Of a stretch of DNA of 64,000 nt, positions 19,312 to 28,463 are shown in pieces. The stretch is from the NCBI RefSeq assembly GCF_001938945.1, contig NZ_MKIO01000033.1, positions 1 through 64,000 of the forward strand. The letters run 5' to 3'. The notes below the pieces were generated by a model, which saw only the letters and a list, made by a program, of their open reading frames with translations, ran no database searches and was not told the origin of the DNA. Position numbers and translations under genes: made by a program. The DNA comes from Xaviernesmea rhizosphaerae (GTDB taxonomy: Bacteria; Pseudomonadota; Alphaproteobacteria; Rhizobiales; Rhizobiaceae). The stretch's first letter is position 1. Each line of letters begins with the position of its first letter.

Positions 19312-20541
19312 TCAGGCGACCTTGGCGAGCTGCTCGCTGCGGATCAGCTGGCCGAGACGGGAAATGCCGGCTTCGATCATCGCCTCATTGGCGCAGGAGA
19401 AGCTGACGCGCAGCGTATTGGCGCCCGAGCCATCGGCAAAGAAGGCCTTGCCCGGCACGAAGGCGACCTTGGCGGACACCAGCGATTTCGCCAGGAGATC
19501 GGCGCCGTCGAAGCCGGCCGGCAGGGTGATCCAGATAAACATGCCGCCTTCCGGCCGGGTCCAGCTGACGCCGTCGGGCATGTGCGCGGCAAGGGCCGCG
19601 AGCATGCAATCGCGCCGGCGGCTATAGGCATCGCGGATCTTGGCGACCTGCGCATCGAAGCCGCGCTCGGCGACATGGCAGATGGCCATCTGGTTGATGG
19701 TGGAGGAATGCAGGTCCGCAGCCTGCTTCATCAGCACCAGCTTGCGGATGACGGGCTCGGCCGCGACCACGAAGCCGACGCGCAGGCCGGGCGCCAGCGT
19801 CTTGGAGAAACTGCCACTGTAAATGGTGCGCGTCTCGTTGATCGTGCCCTTGCGGGCGATTTCGAGCGCAAGAATCGGCGGGACAGGTGTGCCGTCGAAG
19901 CGCAGCGACTGATAGGCGCCGTCCTCGATGATGGCGATGTCGAGCTCGTCGCCGAGATCGAGAATCTTCTCCCGAGCGGCGCGGTCCATGGTCTCGCCGG
20001 TCGGGTTCGAGAAATCGGCCGACATATAGGCGAACTTGACCCTGCCCCCGGCCGCGGCGGCGGCAGCCCTGTAGGCCTCGGGCGTGCGGTTGCCGGTCAC
20101 GTTCAGCTGGTCGTAGCTCGGCTCATAAGCATTGAAGGCCTGGAGCGCGCCGAGATAGGTCGGCCAGGTGACGAGCGCGGTGTCCTTGGGCGACAGGAAC
20201 AGCTTGCCGAGATAGTCCAGCGCCTGCTGCGAGCCGGAGGTGATCAGGATATTGTCTTCGGTGCAGGGAATGCCGATCCGGGCCATCTCGCCCACCAGCC
20301 ATTTGCGCAGCGGCAGATAGCCTTCGCTGACCGAATATTGCAGCGCCGCCGAAACCGCCGGCCCGGCGAAGATATCGGCATAGGCCTCCCGGAAGGCCAC
20401 GTCCGGAAACAGCGCCGGGTCGGGAATACCGCCGGCGAAGGAAATGATGTCGGGGCGATCCAGAAGCTTCAACAGCTCCCGAATCTCGGAGGCGCGCATC
20501 CGTGTCGAGCGCGTCGCGAAAATGGCTTCCCAGTCCAGCAT
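19312..20541 (-). CDS. PLP-dependent aminotransferase, 2-aminoadipate/aromatic type
   Basis: A 409-residue fold-type I aminotransferase. Visible family blocks are ISFAGGIPDPALFP (34-47), LQYSVSEGYLPLR, ITSGSQQALDYLGK, DFSNPTGETM, IIEDGAYQSLRF, the PLP lysine in YSGSFSKTLAPGLRVG (about residue 245) and the C-terminal RVSFSCAN. This pattern is shared by LysN-like 2-aminoadipate and multi-substrate aromatic/branched-chain transaminases. The sequence does not decide between them. Monocistronic by position. Confidence 0.85.
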   Translation of the reverse strand: MLDWEAIFATRSTRMRASEIRELLKLLDRPDIISFAGGIPDPALFPDVAFREAYADIFAGPAVSAALQYSVSEGYLPLRKWLVGEMARIGIPCTEDNILITSGSQQALDYLGKLFLSPKDTALVTWPTYLGALQAFNAYEPSYDQLNVTGNRTPEAYRAAAAAAGGRVKFAYMSADFSNPTGETMDRAAREKILDLGDELDIAIIEDGAYQSLRFDGTPVPPILALEIARKGTINETRTIYSGSFSKTLAPGLRVGFVVAAEPVIRKLVLMKQAADLHSSTINQMAICHVAERGFDAQVAKIRDAYSRRRDCMLAALAAHMPDGVSWTRPEGGMFIWITLPAGFDGADLLAKSLVSAKVAFVPGKAFFADGSGANTLRVSFSCANEAMIEAGISRLGQLIRSEQLAKVA

Positions 20542-20923
20542 CGGGCAGTTTCCTCACTCACATCTTTGACCACCAACGACCATATCGGCACAAATATGTC
20601 AACATAGCTGACCTATTTTTCGATGCGGGTTCGGTGCGAGACGGAACGCGCCCGCCTTTGGCGGCAAGTCGATCGCTTGGAGGGGGATGGCCCGAAAGAG
20701 CGTTCAGGAAAAAGCCGGGCATGGGCTGAGGGGCCCAACGGCATATGCGCAAGCGCGCGGCGCGTGGGAGACGTGGCTGGTGAAATTCGCCCAGGCAAGG
20801 CCATGCGCCGAGCCGCACCCGGCGCATGGGCAAGACACATCGTCCGCGACACGCAAAAGTAGCGGTTGCCTGCGAATGATCAGACGCCGGACGGGCTGGC
20901 GCCCGGCGCGACAACCGACGGGC
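20542..20923. other. 380-bp intergenic region upstream of the aminotransferase
   Basis: The AT-rich part at 20560-20620 probably carries the aminotransferase promoter; a TTGACA-like box occurs on the minus strand near 20600 but no good partner was found. A plus-strand frame (20687-20977) has a GGAGGGGG ribosome site but low protein character and overlaps the 32-aa gene on the other strand, so I do not call it. Confidence 0.35.
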
Positions 20924-21022
20924 TCAGGCGCCGCCGGCGTGGTAGCTGCACAGCATCAGAGCGGCAATGCCGCATAGAATCGCCAGGTCGAACCAGGCGA
21001 AGTACTCCATGATCGCCGTCAT
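20924..21022 (-). CDS. 32-aa single-pass membrane peptide
   Basis: This short frame starts MTAIMEYFAWFDLAILC and ends CSYHAGGA. It has one strongly hydrophobic helix (about residues 8-27), two cysteines and a tiny polar tail. A perfect GGAGGAGAG ribosome site precedes the ATG, which is the main reason to believe it is translated. It lies between the aminotransferase and ccrM and has no obvious operon partner. I recognise no family. Possible roles are as a small regulator of a membrane protein or a toxin-like peptide, both speculative. Confidence 0.5.
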   Translation of the reverse strand: MTAIMEYFAWFDLAILCGIAALMLCSYHAGGA

Positions 21023-21405
21023 CACTCTCTCCTCCCGATCGTGCAACGCGATCCGGGAAGTGTGCGCCCGTCGGGCGGAGAATGCAACGGAAAGACGTAT
21101 TGCAGCGCCGAAGGCCCGGAAGCCTCTCACGGCTTCCGGGCGCTCCCGGCACCCCCCGGGACTGAAGGCTACGAAAACCGAGGGAAGGCCCGGCCCCTGT
21201 TCGCATTCGCTGGCTGCGACGGCGGCCTGACGCAGACGCGCGGTTGATCACGCGCCCGCGCCTTCAGGGCATCGGATCGATGCCCGGTCCGTCTTGAATA
21301 GGGGCCGGATCATTAACGAAAGATGAAGGCAGGGGCCCCGTCTTGCGCCAATGAGAGACAGTCGCCCGTCCGTCGCAGATGCGATCCCCGGACGGGCAGA
21401 GAGGG

Positions 21406-22554
<1,149 letters not shown>

Positions 22555-22594
22555 TTACGCGGACTAAGGGAACAGGCTCAATTTCTGTGATCAT

Positions 22595-22614
22595 GGTTAC
22601 CGAACTTGGTTACC
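22595..22614. promoter_or_regulatory. Tandem GGTTACC repeat upstream of ccrM
   Basis: GGTTACC occurs at 22595-22601 and 22608-22614, a 13-bp period. In the ccrM direction this reads GGTAACC twice, ending GGTAACCAT. It resembles the half sites of the cell-cycle regulator CtrA (TTAACCAT), but the spacing is two bases longer than the canonical N7. It is about 60-75 bases upstream of the ccrM start. Confidence 0.4.
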
Positions 22615-22644
22615 AAAGACTGAAGACACCTCGTCGCTCGTCCA

Positions 22645-22670
22645 GATTCCGCCCAATCGTGCCCGGATTC
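22645..22670. promoter_or_regulatory. Pair of GANTC (CcrM) methylation sites
   Basis: GATTC at 22645-22649 and again at 22666-22670, 21 bp apart, in the ccrM/HAD divergent region. Methylation of such sites by CcrM can feed back on promoter activity in relatives. Whether it does here is inference. Confidence 0.45.
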
Positions 22671-22819
22671 CTTGAGAAGGCCGCGGCCAGCCCCGCTGCG
22701 GCGCTTTACCCTTTTCGTTGAGATCGCCGCCCGGCTGGTGTAGGAGAGCGGCAACAGATCCGAGGCACGCGTGCCGCGCGCCTTGTCCCTCCTCCCCGTT
22801 CCTTCAAGAGACCAGCTTT

Positions 22820-23515
22820 ATGAGTGAGATCGACCTCGTCATTTTCGACTGCGACGGCGTGCTCGTCGATTCCGAGATCATCGCCGCCCGTGTCGAAGCC
22901 GAAATTCTGACCGAAGCCGGCTATCCCATCAGCGCCGAGGAAATGGCCACCCGCTTCGCCGGCATGACCTGGCACAACACGCTGCTGGCGATCGAGCGCG
23001 AGGCTGACATTCCCCTTTCGGCGCAATTGCTGACGAAATCGGACGAGATCCTCGACAAGCGCCTGCGCGAGGAGGTCGAAGCCATTGCCGGCGTCGCCGC
23101 CGCGGTCAAGCAAATCACCCTGCCCAAATGCATCTGCTCCAACTCCACGACGGAGCGGCTGCAGATGATGCTCGGCAAGGTCGGCCTTCTCGGCCTGTTC
23201 GGCAATCACATCTATTCCGCGCGCGACCTCGGCCCCGACCGGGTCAAGCCGAAGCCAGACATCTTCCTGCACGGCGCCGCTCAGATGGGCGTCGATCCGT
23301 CCCGCGCGATCGTGGTCGAGGATTCGGTGCATGGCGTGCATGCGGCGCGCACGGCGGGATGCCGCGTGATCGGCTTTACCGGCGGCGCGCACACGCATCC
23401 CTCCCATGCCGATCAGCTGACCGAGGCGGGCGCGGAAACCGTGATCGCGCGCATGAGCGCCCTTCCCGGCACCATCGCCGCGCTGGGCGAATGGTCGGAT
23501 GCGCTGAGCGCCTGA
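22820..23515 (+). CDS. HAD-superfamily phosphatase (subfamily IA)
   Basis: A 231-residue soluble phosphatase or mutase. Motif I is VIFDCDGVLVDSE, with the nucleophile Asp near residue 9. Motif II is the serine in CICSNSTTERL, motif III the lysine in DRVKPKPDIFL, and motif IV VVEDSVHGVHAA. The helical cap between motifs I and II is of the beta-phosphoglucomutase / phosphoglycolate-phosphatase sort. Substrate unknown. The ATG at 22820 is the natural start after an AAGAGA site. A strong terminator follows, so it is a single-gene unit. Confidence 0.85.
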   Translation: MSEIDLVIFDCDGVLVDSEIIAARVEAEILTEAGYPISAEEMATRFAGMTWHNTLLAIEREADIPLSAQLLTKSDEILDKRLREEVEAIAGVAAAVKQITLPKCICSNSTTERLQMMLGKVGLLGLFGNHIYSARDLGPDRVKPKPDIFLHGAAQMGVDPSRAIVVEDSVHGVHAARTAGCRVIGFTGGAHTHPSHADQLTEAGAETVIARMSALPGTIAALGEWSDALSA

Positions 23516-23540
23516 GACGATTTCAGACAAGCATGCGTCG

Positions 23541-23573
23541 CGATCCTCGGGCCTGACCCGAGGATCGTTTTTT
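23541..23573 (+). terminator. Terminator of the HAD gene
   Basis: Perfect 10-bp stem CGATCCTCGG / CCGAGGATCG with a seven-base loop and a run of six T. Confidence 0.92.
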
Positions 23574-23638
23574 GAAGGGATTTGGCTGGGACCAGGAATG
23601 AGGGGCGTGCTTGCGCCCTCTCCAGGCCGGGAGCGCGC

Positions 23639-24217
23639 CTACTTCTTCCGCTTGCCCTTGGCGGCCACGGCCTTCGGCGCCGTGTCGAAACCGACGGTGA
23701 CCTTGGCAAAGGAGCCCGCGCCGCCCGGCAGCGGGATCGAGGCCTTGGTGAAGATGAACTGGGTGGCCGGCGCATTCGGCGCGAGCTGGACCGGGAAGTT
23801 CACCGTTTCGGCGAAAAGCGTCTTCTGGTCGTCGGTCGCCTCGACGCGGATCGGCAGGGTCACGGTCCCGCCGGACCCGCCGGCGGGCCCTTCGACGAGA
23901 CGACCCTTGACCACCACGGTGATCAGCAGCTGGCTCTCTGTCTGAACGCATTGACGGGTGATATCGACGAGCGAGCCCTGGCGCACGACATCCTTGGGAT
24001 CGGTGCTGCCAGCCTTGGCATAGGTGGTGGTGACCGCCTTGTCGTCGCTGATATAGGCCTGCGGGCAGGCGCCCTGGATCACGGCGGGCGTCGGCGCGGT
24101 GGCCGAGCCGCCGGCGGCCAGCGCCCCGCCCGTATCGGTCTTGTTGCAGCCGGCGATCGCCAGCAGGACGGGGAGAACGAGAAGGCTGCGGTTCAGCTTG
24201 GGCAACACGGTGGGCAC
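23639..24217 (-). CDS. Conserved-looking lipoprotein of unknown function
   Basis: A 192-residue secreted lipoprotein. A signal peptide ends in the lipobox LAIAGC at about residue 24, followed by a Gly/Ala/Thr-rich stretch, then a beta-rich domain with two cysteines (GACPQAY and TRQCVQT) and a basic C-terminus KGKRKK. The frame opens with GTG at 24217, but AAGGGG sits almost on top of it. The second GTG at 24208 has better spacing and may be the true start. A RIME-like repeat lies just upstream. No function can be assigned. Confidence 0.75.
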   Translation of the reverse strand: MPTVLPKLNRSLLVLPVLLAIAGCNKTDTGGALAAGGSATAPTPAVIQGACPQAYISDDKAVTTTYAKAGSTDPKDVVRQGSLVDITRQCVQTESQLLITVVVKGRLVEGPAGGSGGTVTLPIRVEATDDQKTLFAETVNFPVQLAPNAPATQFIFTKASIPLPGGAGSFAKVTVGFDTAPKAVAAKGKRKK

Positions 24218-24230
24218 ACCCCTTGAATGC

Positions 24231-24331
24231 TAGAGCGTCGGACCGCACACCGGAAAAGGGTCGATGCTCTAAATTTTTGTCTCTTGCATCGGAGGGACCC
24301 GAAAACCTGATACCACTCTTCGGTCCGATGC
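24231..24331. repeat. RIME-like repeat, full length but diverged
   Basis: GAGCGTCGGACC..GGGTCGATGCTC, then the spacer AAATTTTTGTCTCTTGCATC, then GGACCCGAAAACC and CTCTTCGGTCCGATGC. Both palindromes are recognisable. Same orientation as 18191. Confidence 0.75.
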
Positions 24332-24335
24332 CTGT

Positions 24336-24732
24336 TTCGTTTCCCGCCCCGCGCCCTGATCTCAGGCGCGTGCGCAGGGCTCCGGCCAGCGCTGTTTGTC
24401 CCGGCGATAAGGCACATCACGGCGGCTCGAAACCTCCCGGTCCTGCCTGCACGGATCCGCCTTCCCCGCCTTGCGGACCTTTCAAGAGCCGCGGCGATGG
24501 TCTATAGCAGCCGCGCGCGGGAAAATCGATTGTCCGCCCACGGGAATTTCCGCGTGTCGCGTCGCGGTCCATGCGGCGGTGGCGATGACCCCGGCCGATC
24601 GATGAACCGACCTCCTGCAGCCGGCCGCAAAGATCCGCCGGCGCCATTCCATGCGGCCGGACGCTCTAGGCGCAGTCCCGGCCCGACACTGCCGCCGGCC
24701 CGAGCCGGCCTTGAGACGAAGGACGAACGAGC
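24336..24732. other. 400-bp leader region of thrC
   Basis: No gene is seen in this stretch. It should hold the thrC promoter, but I find neither a clear -35/-10 pair nor an attenuator-like leader peptide. Confidence 0.35.
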
Positions 24733-26127
24733 GTGAGATATGTCTCCACCCGGGGCGAAGCCCCTGCCCTCGGCTTTTCGGATGCGCTGCTGGCCGGCCT
24801 GGCGCGCGACGGCGGGCTCTATGTGCCGGAGACATGGCCGCAGCTGACGAAGAAGGAGATCCGCGCGCTGCGCGGCAAATCCTATCAGGAGATCGCCTTT
24901 GCCATCATCTCGCGCTTCACCGGCGGCGAGATCGCCGACGACGCGCTGAAGGCGATGATCGATGCGGCCTATGCCACTTTCCGCCATCCCGCCGTCGTGC
25001 CGCTGGTTCAGAGCGGACCGAACGATTTCGTGCTCGAGCTGTTTCATGGCTCCACGCTGGCCTTCAAGGACGTGGCGATGCAATTGCTCGCACGGATGAT
25101 GGACCATGTGCTGGAACAGCGCGGCCGCCGCGCCACCATCGTCGGCGCCACCTCGGGCGATACCGGCGGCGCGGCGGTCGACGCCTTTGCCGGGCGTGCG
25201 CGCACCGATATCTTCATCCTCTTCCCCGAGGGCAAGGTCTCGCCGGTGCAGCAGCGGCAGATGACCACCAGCAAGGACGCCAATGTCCATGCGCTTGCGG
25301 TCAAGGGCAATTTCGATGACTGCCAGAACCTGCTCAAGGCCATGTTCAACGATGGCGAATTCCGCGACCGCGTCGCGCTGTCGGGTGTCAACTCGATCAA
25401 CTGGGCGCGCATCGTCGCGCAGGTCGTCTATTATTTCACCGCCGCCGTCAGCCTGGGCGCGCCGGACCGCAAGGTGGCCTTCACTGTGCCCACCGGCAAT
25501 TTCGGCGATATCTTCGCCGGCTTCGTGGCGATGAAGATGGGCCTGCCGATCGCCCGCCTGGTCATCGCCACCAATGCGAACGACATTCTTGCCCGCACGC
25601 TGAAGACCGGCCGCTACGAGATGAAGTCGGTCAAGGCCACCACCTCGCCCTCGATGGACATCCAGATCTCCTCGAATTTCGAGCGGCTGCTGTTCGAAGC
25701 CTATGGCCGCGACGCAGCCCGCGTGCGCGGGGCCATGGCCAGCCTCGCCCAGTCCGGCGCCTTCGAGATCGAGGCCGACGCGCTGAAGGCGATCCGCCGC
25801 CTGTTCCGCGCCGGCCGCGCCAGCGAGAAGGACGTGGCCCGCACCATCCGCGAGGTGAAGGCCGAAAACGGCATGCTGCTCGATCCGCATACCGCCATCG
25901 GCGTCTTCGTGGCGGCAAAACATCGCCGTCCCTCCGAGCCGATGGTGACGCTCGCCACGGCCCATCCCGCGAAATTCCCCGCAGCAGTTAAATCGGCGAG
26001 CGGTATTGACCCAACGCTTCCGACGTGGCTTGCTGACCTGATGGACAGGGAGGAGCGTTTCGACGTCCTGGAACCGGACTTGAAGACCATCGAGGCTTAC
26101 GTCAGCGCCCGCATTCGCGCGGTCTGA
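24733..26127 (+). CDS. thrC: Threonine synthase
   Basis: A 464-residue PLP enzyme that turns O-phosphohomoserine into threonine. The N-terminal MRYVSTRG and GLYVPETWP segments and the PLP lysine Lys112 in STLAFKDVAMQ are typical of the long (class II) threonine synthases. GATSGDTGGAAVDAF binds the cofactor phosphate. GTG at 24733 is the start, with AAGGACG upstream; no ATG alternative fits. thrB lies about 10 kb away on the other strand, so the threonine genes are split. It heads a same-strand series with the M16 peptidase. Confidence 0.95.
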   Translation: MRYVSTRGEAPALGFSDALLAGLARDGGLYVPETWPQLTKKEIRALRGKSYQEIAFAIISRFTGGEIADDALKAMIDAAYATFRHPAVVPLVQSGPNDFVLELFHGSTLAFKDVAMQLLARMMDHVLEQRGRRATIVGATSGDTGGAAVDAFAGRARTDIFILFPEGKVSPVQQRQMTTSKDANVHALAVKGNFDDCQNLLKAMFNDGEFRDRVALSGVNSINWARIVAQVVYYFTAAVSLGAPDRKVAFTVPTGNFGDIFAGFVAMKMGLPIARLVIATNANDILARTLKTGRYEMKSVKATTSPSMDIQISSNFERLLFEAYGRDAARVRGAMASLAQSGAFEIEADALKAIRRLFRAGRASEKDVARTIREVKAENGMLLDPHTAIGVFVAAKHRRPSEPMVTLATAHPAKFPAAVKSASGIDPTLPTWLADLMDREERFDVLEPDLKTIEAYVSARIRAV

Positions 26128-26306
26128 CCTTCGGCCGGATGAGGGTGTCTTCAAGCATCGGATCAGGCAGGCTTTGACAAGCCGCCGGCGGTTCCCGGAC
26201 ATGATGCTTTCCCGTGATGCGATCGTTGCGCCCGCCTTCGCCGCCCTTGCACAAAGGGCACGGGCTGTCGCCAACGGTGGCCAATGAGCGCCCAGAAAGG
26301 CGAGAG

Positions 26307-27602
26307 ATGAAAGTTGAGTGCACGCGGCTGGCTTCCGGCCTCACGGTCGTCACGGAAACCATGCCGCATCTGGAAAGCGCCGCGCTGGGTGTATGGATCA
26401 AGTCCGGCTCGCGCGACGAGACCGCCGACGAGCATGGCATCGCCCATCTGCTCGAACATATGGCCTTCAAAGGCACGGGCCGGCGCAGCGCCCGCGACAT
26501 TGCCGAGCAGATCGAGAATGTCGGCGGCGAGGTGAATGCCGCGACCTCCACCGAGACCACCTCCTATTATGCCCGCGTGCTGAAAGACGACACCGCGCTG
26601 GCGATCGACATCCTTGCCGATATCCTGACCGAGTCCGCCTTCGACGAGGACGAGCTGGAGCGCGAAAAGCAGGTGATCCTGCAGGAGATCGGCGCGGCCA
26701 ATGACACGCCCGACGATCTCGTCTTCGACCGCTTCGCCGAAGCGGCCTTTGCCGAGCAGACGCTGGGCCGGCCGATCCTCGGCACGCCCGAGACCGTGAT
26801 GTCCTTCAGCTCGGACCAGATCCGCACCTATCTCGCGCGCAACTACACGACCGACCGCATGTTCGTCGTCGGCGCCGGTGCCGTGGATCACGACAGCTTC
26901 GTGCGCCAGGTGGAAGAGCGCTTCGCCAGACTGCCGACGGTGCCGACGGGCGCCCCCGTGGCCCAGCCGGCGCGCTACACCGGCGGCGAGGTGCGCGAAA
27001 ACCGCGACCTGATGGATGCGCAGGTCCTGCTCGGCTTCGAGGGCAAGGCCTATCACGCGCGCGACTTCTACTGTTCGCAGATCCTCGCCAATATCCTCGG
27101 CGGCGGCATGTCCTCGCGGCTGTTCCAGGAAGTGCGCGAGCGCCACGGCCTGTGCTATTCGGTCTATGCCTTCCATTGGGGCTTTTCCGACACGGGCATC
27201 TTCGGCGTGCATGCCGCCACGGGCGGAGAGAACCTGCCGGATCTGATGCCGGTGATCCTGGAAGAGCTGCGCAAGAGCGCGATGTCGATCGACCAGCAGG
27301 AAATCGACCGCGCCCGCGCCCAGATCCGCGCGCAGCTGCTGATGGGGCAGGAAAGCCCGGCCGCCCGCGCCGGCCAGATCGCCCGCCAGATGATGCTCTA
27401 TGGTCGCCCCATTCCCAATGAAGAGCTGGTCGAGCGTCTCTCCGGCATCACCGTCGAGCGGCTGACCGATCTAGCCGGCCGCCTGTTCTTCGATACGGTG
27501 CCGACCCTTTCGGCCATCGGCCCGGTGGAAAGCCTGATGCCGATGAACGACATTCTCGGCGGCCTGGCCGCCCGCAGCCTGCCGCGTGCCGCCAGCGCCT
27601 AA
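26307..27602 (+). CDS. M16 family zinc metallopeptidase (processing-peptidase type)
   Basis: A 431-residue pitrilysin-family peptidase similar to bacterial counterparts of the mitochondrial processing peptidase beta subunit. The inverted zinc motif HLLEHMAFKGT (His47, Glu50, His51) is intact, with the distal glutamate region EREKQVILQEIG about 75 residues on. The C-terminal half has the glycine-rich NILGGGMSSRLFQEVRE substrate-binding block. No signal peptide, so probably cytoplasmic. It follows thrC by 180 bases on the same strand. ATG at 26307 has GCGAGAG in front. Confidence 0.9.
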   Translation: MKVECTRLASGLTVVTETMPHLESAALGVWIKSGSRDETADEHGIAHLLEHMAFKGTGRRSARDIAEQIENVGGEVNAATSTETTSYYARVLKDDTALAIDILADILTESAFDEDELEREKQVILQEIGAANDTPDDLVFDRFAEAAFAEQTLGRPILGTPETVMSFSSDQIRTYLARNYTTDRMFVVGAGAVDHDSFVRQVEERFARLPTVPTGAPVAQPARYTGGEVRENRDLMDAQVLLGFEGKAYHARDFYCSQILANILGGGMSSRLFQEVRERHGLCYSVYAFHWGFSDTGIFGVHAATGGENLPDLMPVILEELRKSAMSIDQQEIDRARAQIRAQLLMGQESPAARAGQIARQMMLYGRPIPNEELVERLSGITVERLTDLAGRLFFDTVPTLSAIGPVESLMPMNDILGGLAARSLPRAASA

Positions 27603-27851
27603 CGGCGGCCGGGCCCGGCTGGCGGGCCGCCGTCCCTTCTCAACCCGTTAGTCTTTGCCCAAGGCTTTGACAAAAGACGGCTTTCGCGCCACCATGACCC
27701 TTCGGAGCCGGTTGGCGAATTGCCGACAGGGGGCGGCCGGCACCGGGGACGTTTCGGGTCGGAATTTCGTCCAAGGGGCGGATCGTCTTTTCGCGTGCGG
27801 TGGCACGTCTCTCCTGACAAGGGGCCGTTCGGCGGCCGCAAGAGGTGTTTG

Positions 27852-28463
27852 ATGAGCCGGTCGGTCTTCCGGTTTCTGTCGCGACAGTCCGAGCCGGTCG
27901 AGATCAAGGACGACACCTATCTCCTGCGCCTGCCGCGCCGCGCCGACTACAAGGCCTGGTATCGGCTGCGCAGCGAGAGCCGCGCCTTTCTCGAACCCTG
28001 GGAGCCGAGCTGGCGCGCGGACGAGATGACGGAAGCCGCCTTCCGCGTGCGGGTGTTGCGCAACGAGCAGGAATTTCACTGCGGTCAGGCCGTGCCGCTT
28101 TTCCTGTTCGAGCGCGAGAGCGAGACGCTTCTGGGCGGCCTGACGGTCGGCTATATCCGACGCGGCGCCGCCCAATGCTGCATGATCGGCTACTGGATGG
28201 GCGTCGGCCATGCCGGCCGGGGACATATGAGCGCGGCTGTGCGCCTGACGATCCCCTACATCTTTTCTGTCCTTCAGTTGCACCGTATTGAAGCAGCCTG
28301 TATCCCGGAAAATGAGAGGAGCGTCCGTCTCCTTGAAAAGGCCGGTTTTCGACGGGAAGGCTACCTGCGGGATTATCTGAAGATCAACGGCCAATGGCGT
28401 GATCATCTGATGTTTTCCCTTCTCCCGCAGGATATTGCCCCCAACAGGAATATGAGCGTTTGA
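27852..28463 (+). CDS. GNAT N-acetyltransferase, RimJ/RimL type
   Basis: A 203-residue acetyltransferase. It contains WYRLRSESRAFLEPWEPSW near the N-terminus, the acetyl-CoA region GYWMGVGHAGRGHMSAAVRL (about 113-132) and the final NERSVRLLEKAGFRREGYLRDYLKINGQWRDHLMF, which is the RimJ/L pattern for N-terminal acetylation of proteins. The true target is unknown. ATG at 27852 follows AGAGGTG. Its stop overlaps the TTG start of the next gene by four bases, so the two are translationally coupled. Confidence 0.88.
   Translation: MSRSVFRFLSRQSEPVEIKDDTYLLRLPRRADYKAWYRLRSESRAFLEPWEPSWRADEMTEAAFRVRVLRNEQEFHCGQAVPLFLFERESETLLGGLTVGYIRRGAAQCCMIGYWMGVGHAGRGHMSAAVRLTIPYIFSVLQLHRIEAACIPENERSVRLLEKAGFRREGYLRDYLKINGQWRDHLMFSLLPQDIAPNRNMSV

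Noticed and set aside
18235..20607. A 790-codon plus-strand open frame
   Set aside because: It begins inside a RIME-like repeat and runs antisense to the SHOCT and aminotransferase genes.
20687..20977. A 96-codon plus-strand frame preceded by GGAGGGGG
   Set aside because: The translation lacks protein-like character and overlaps the better-supported 32-aa gene on the opposite strand.
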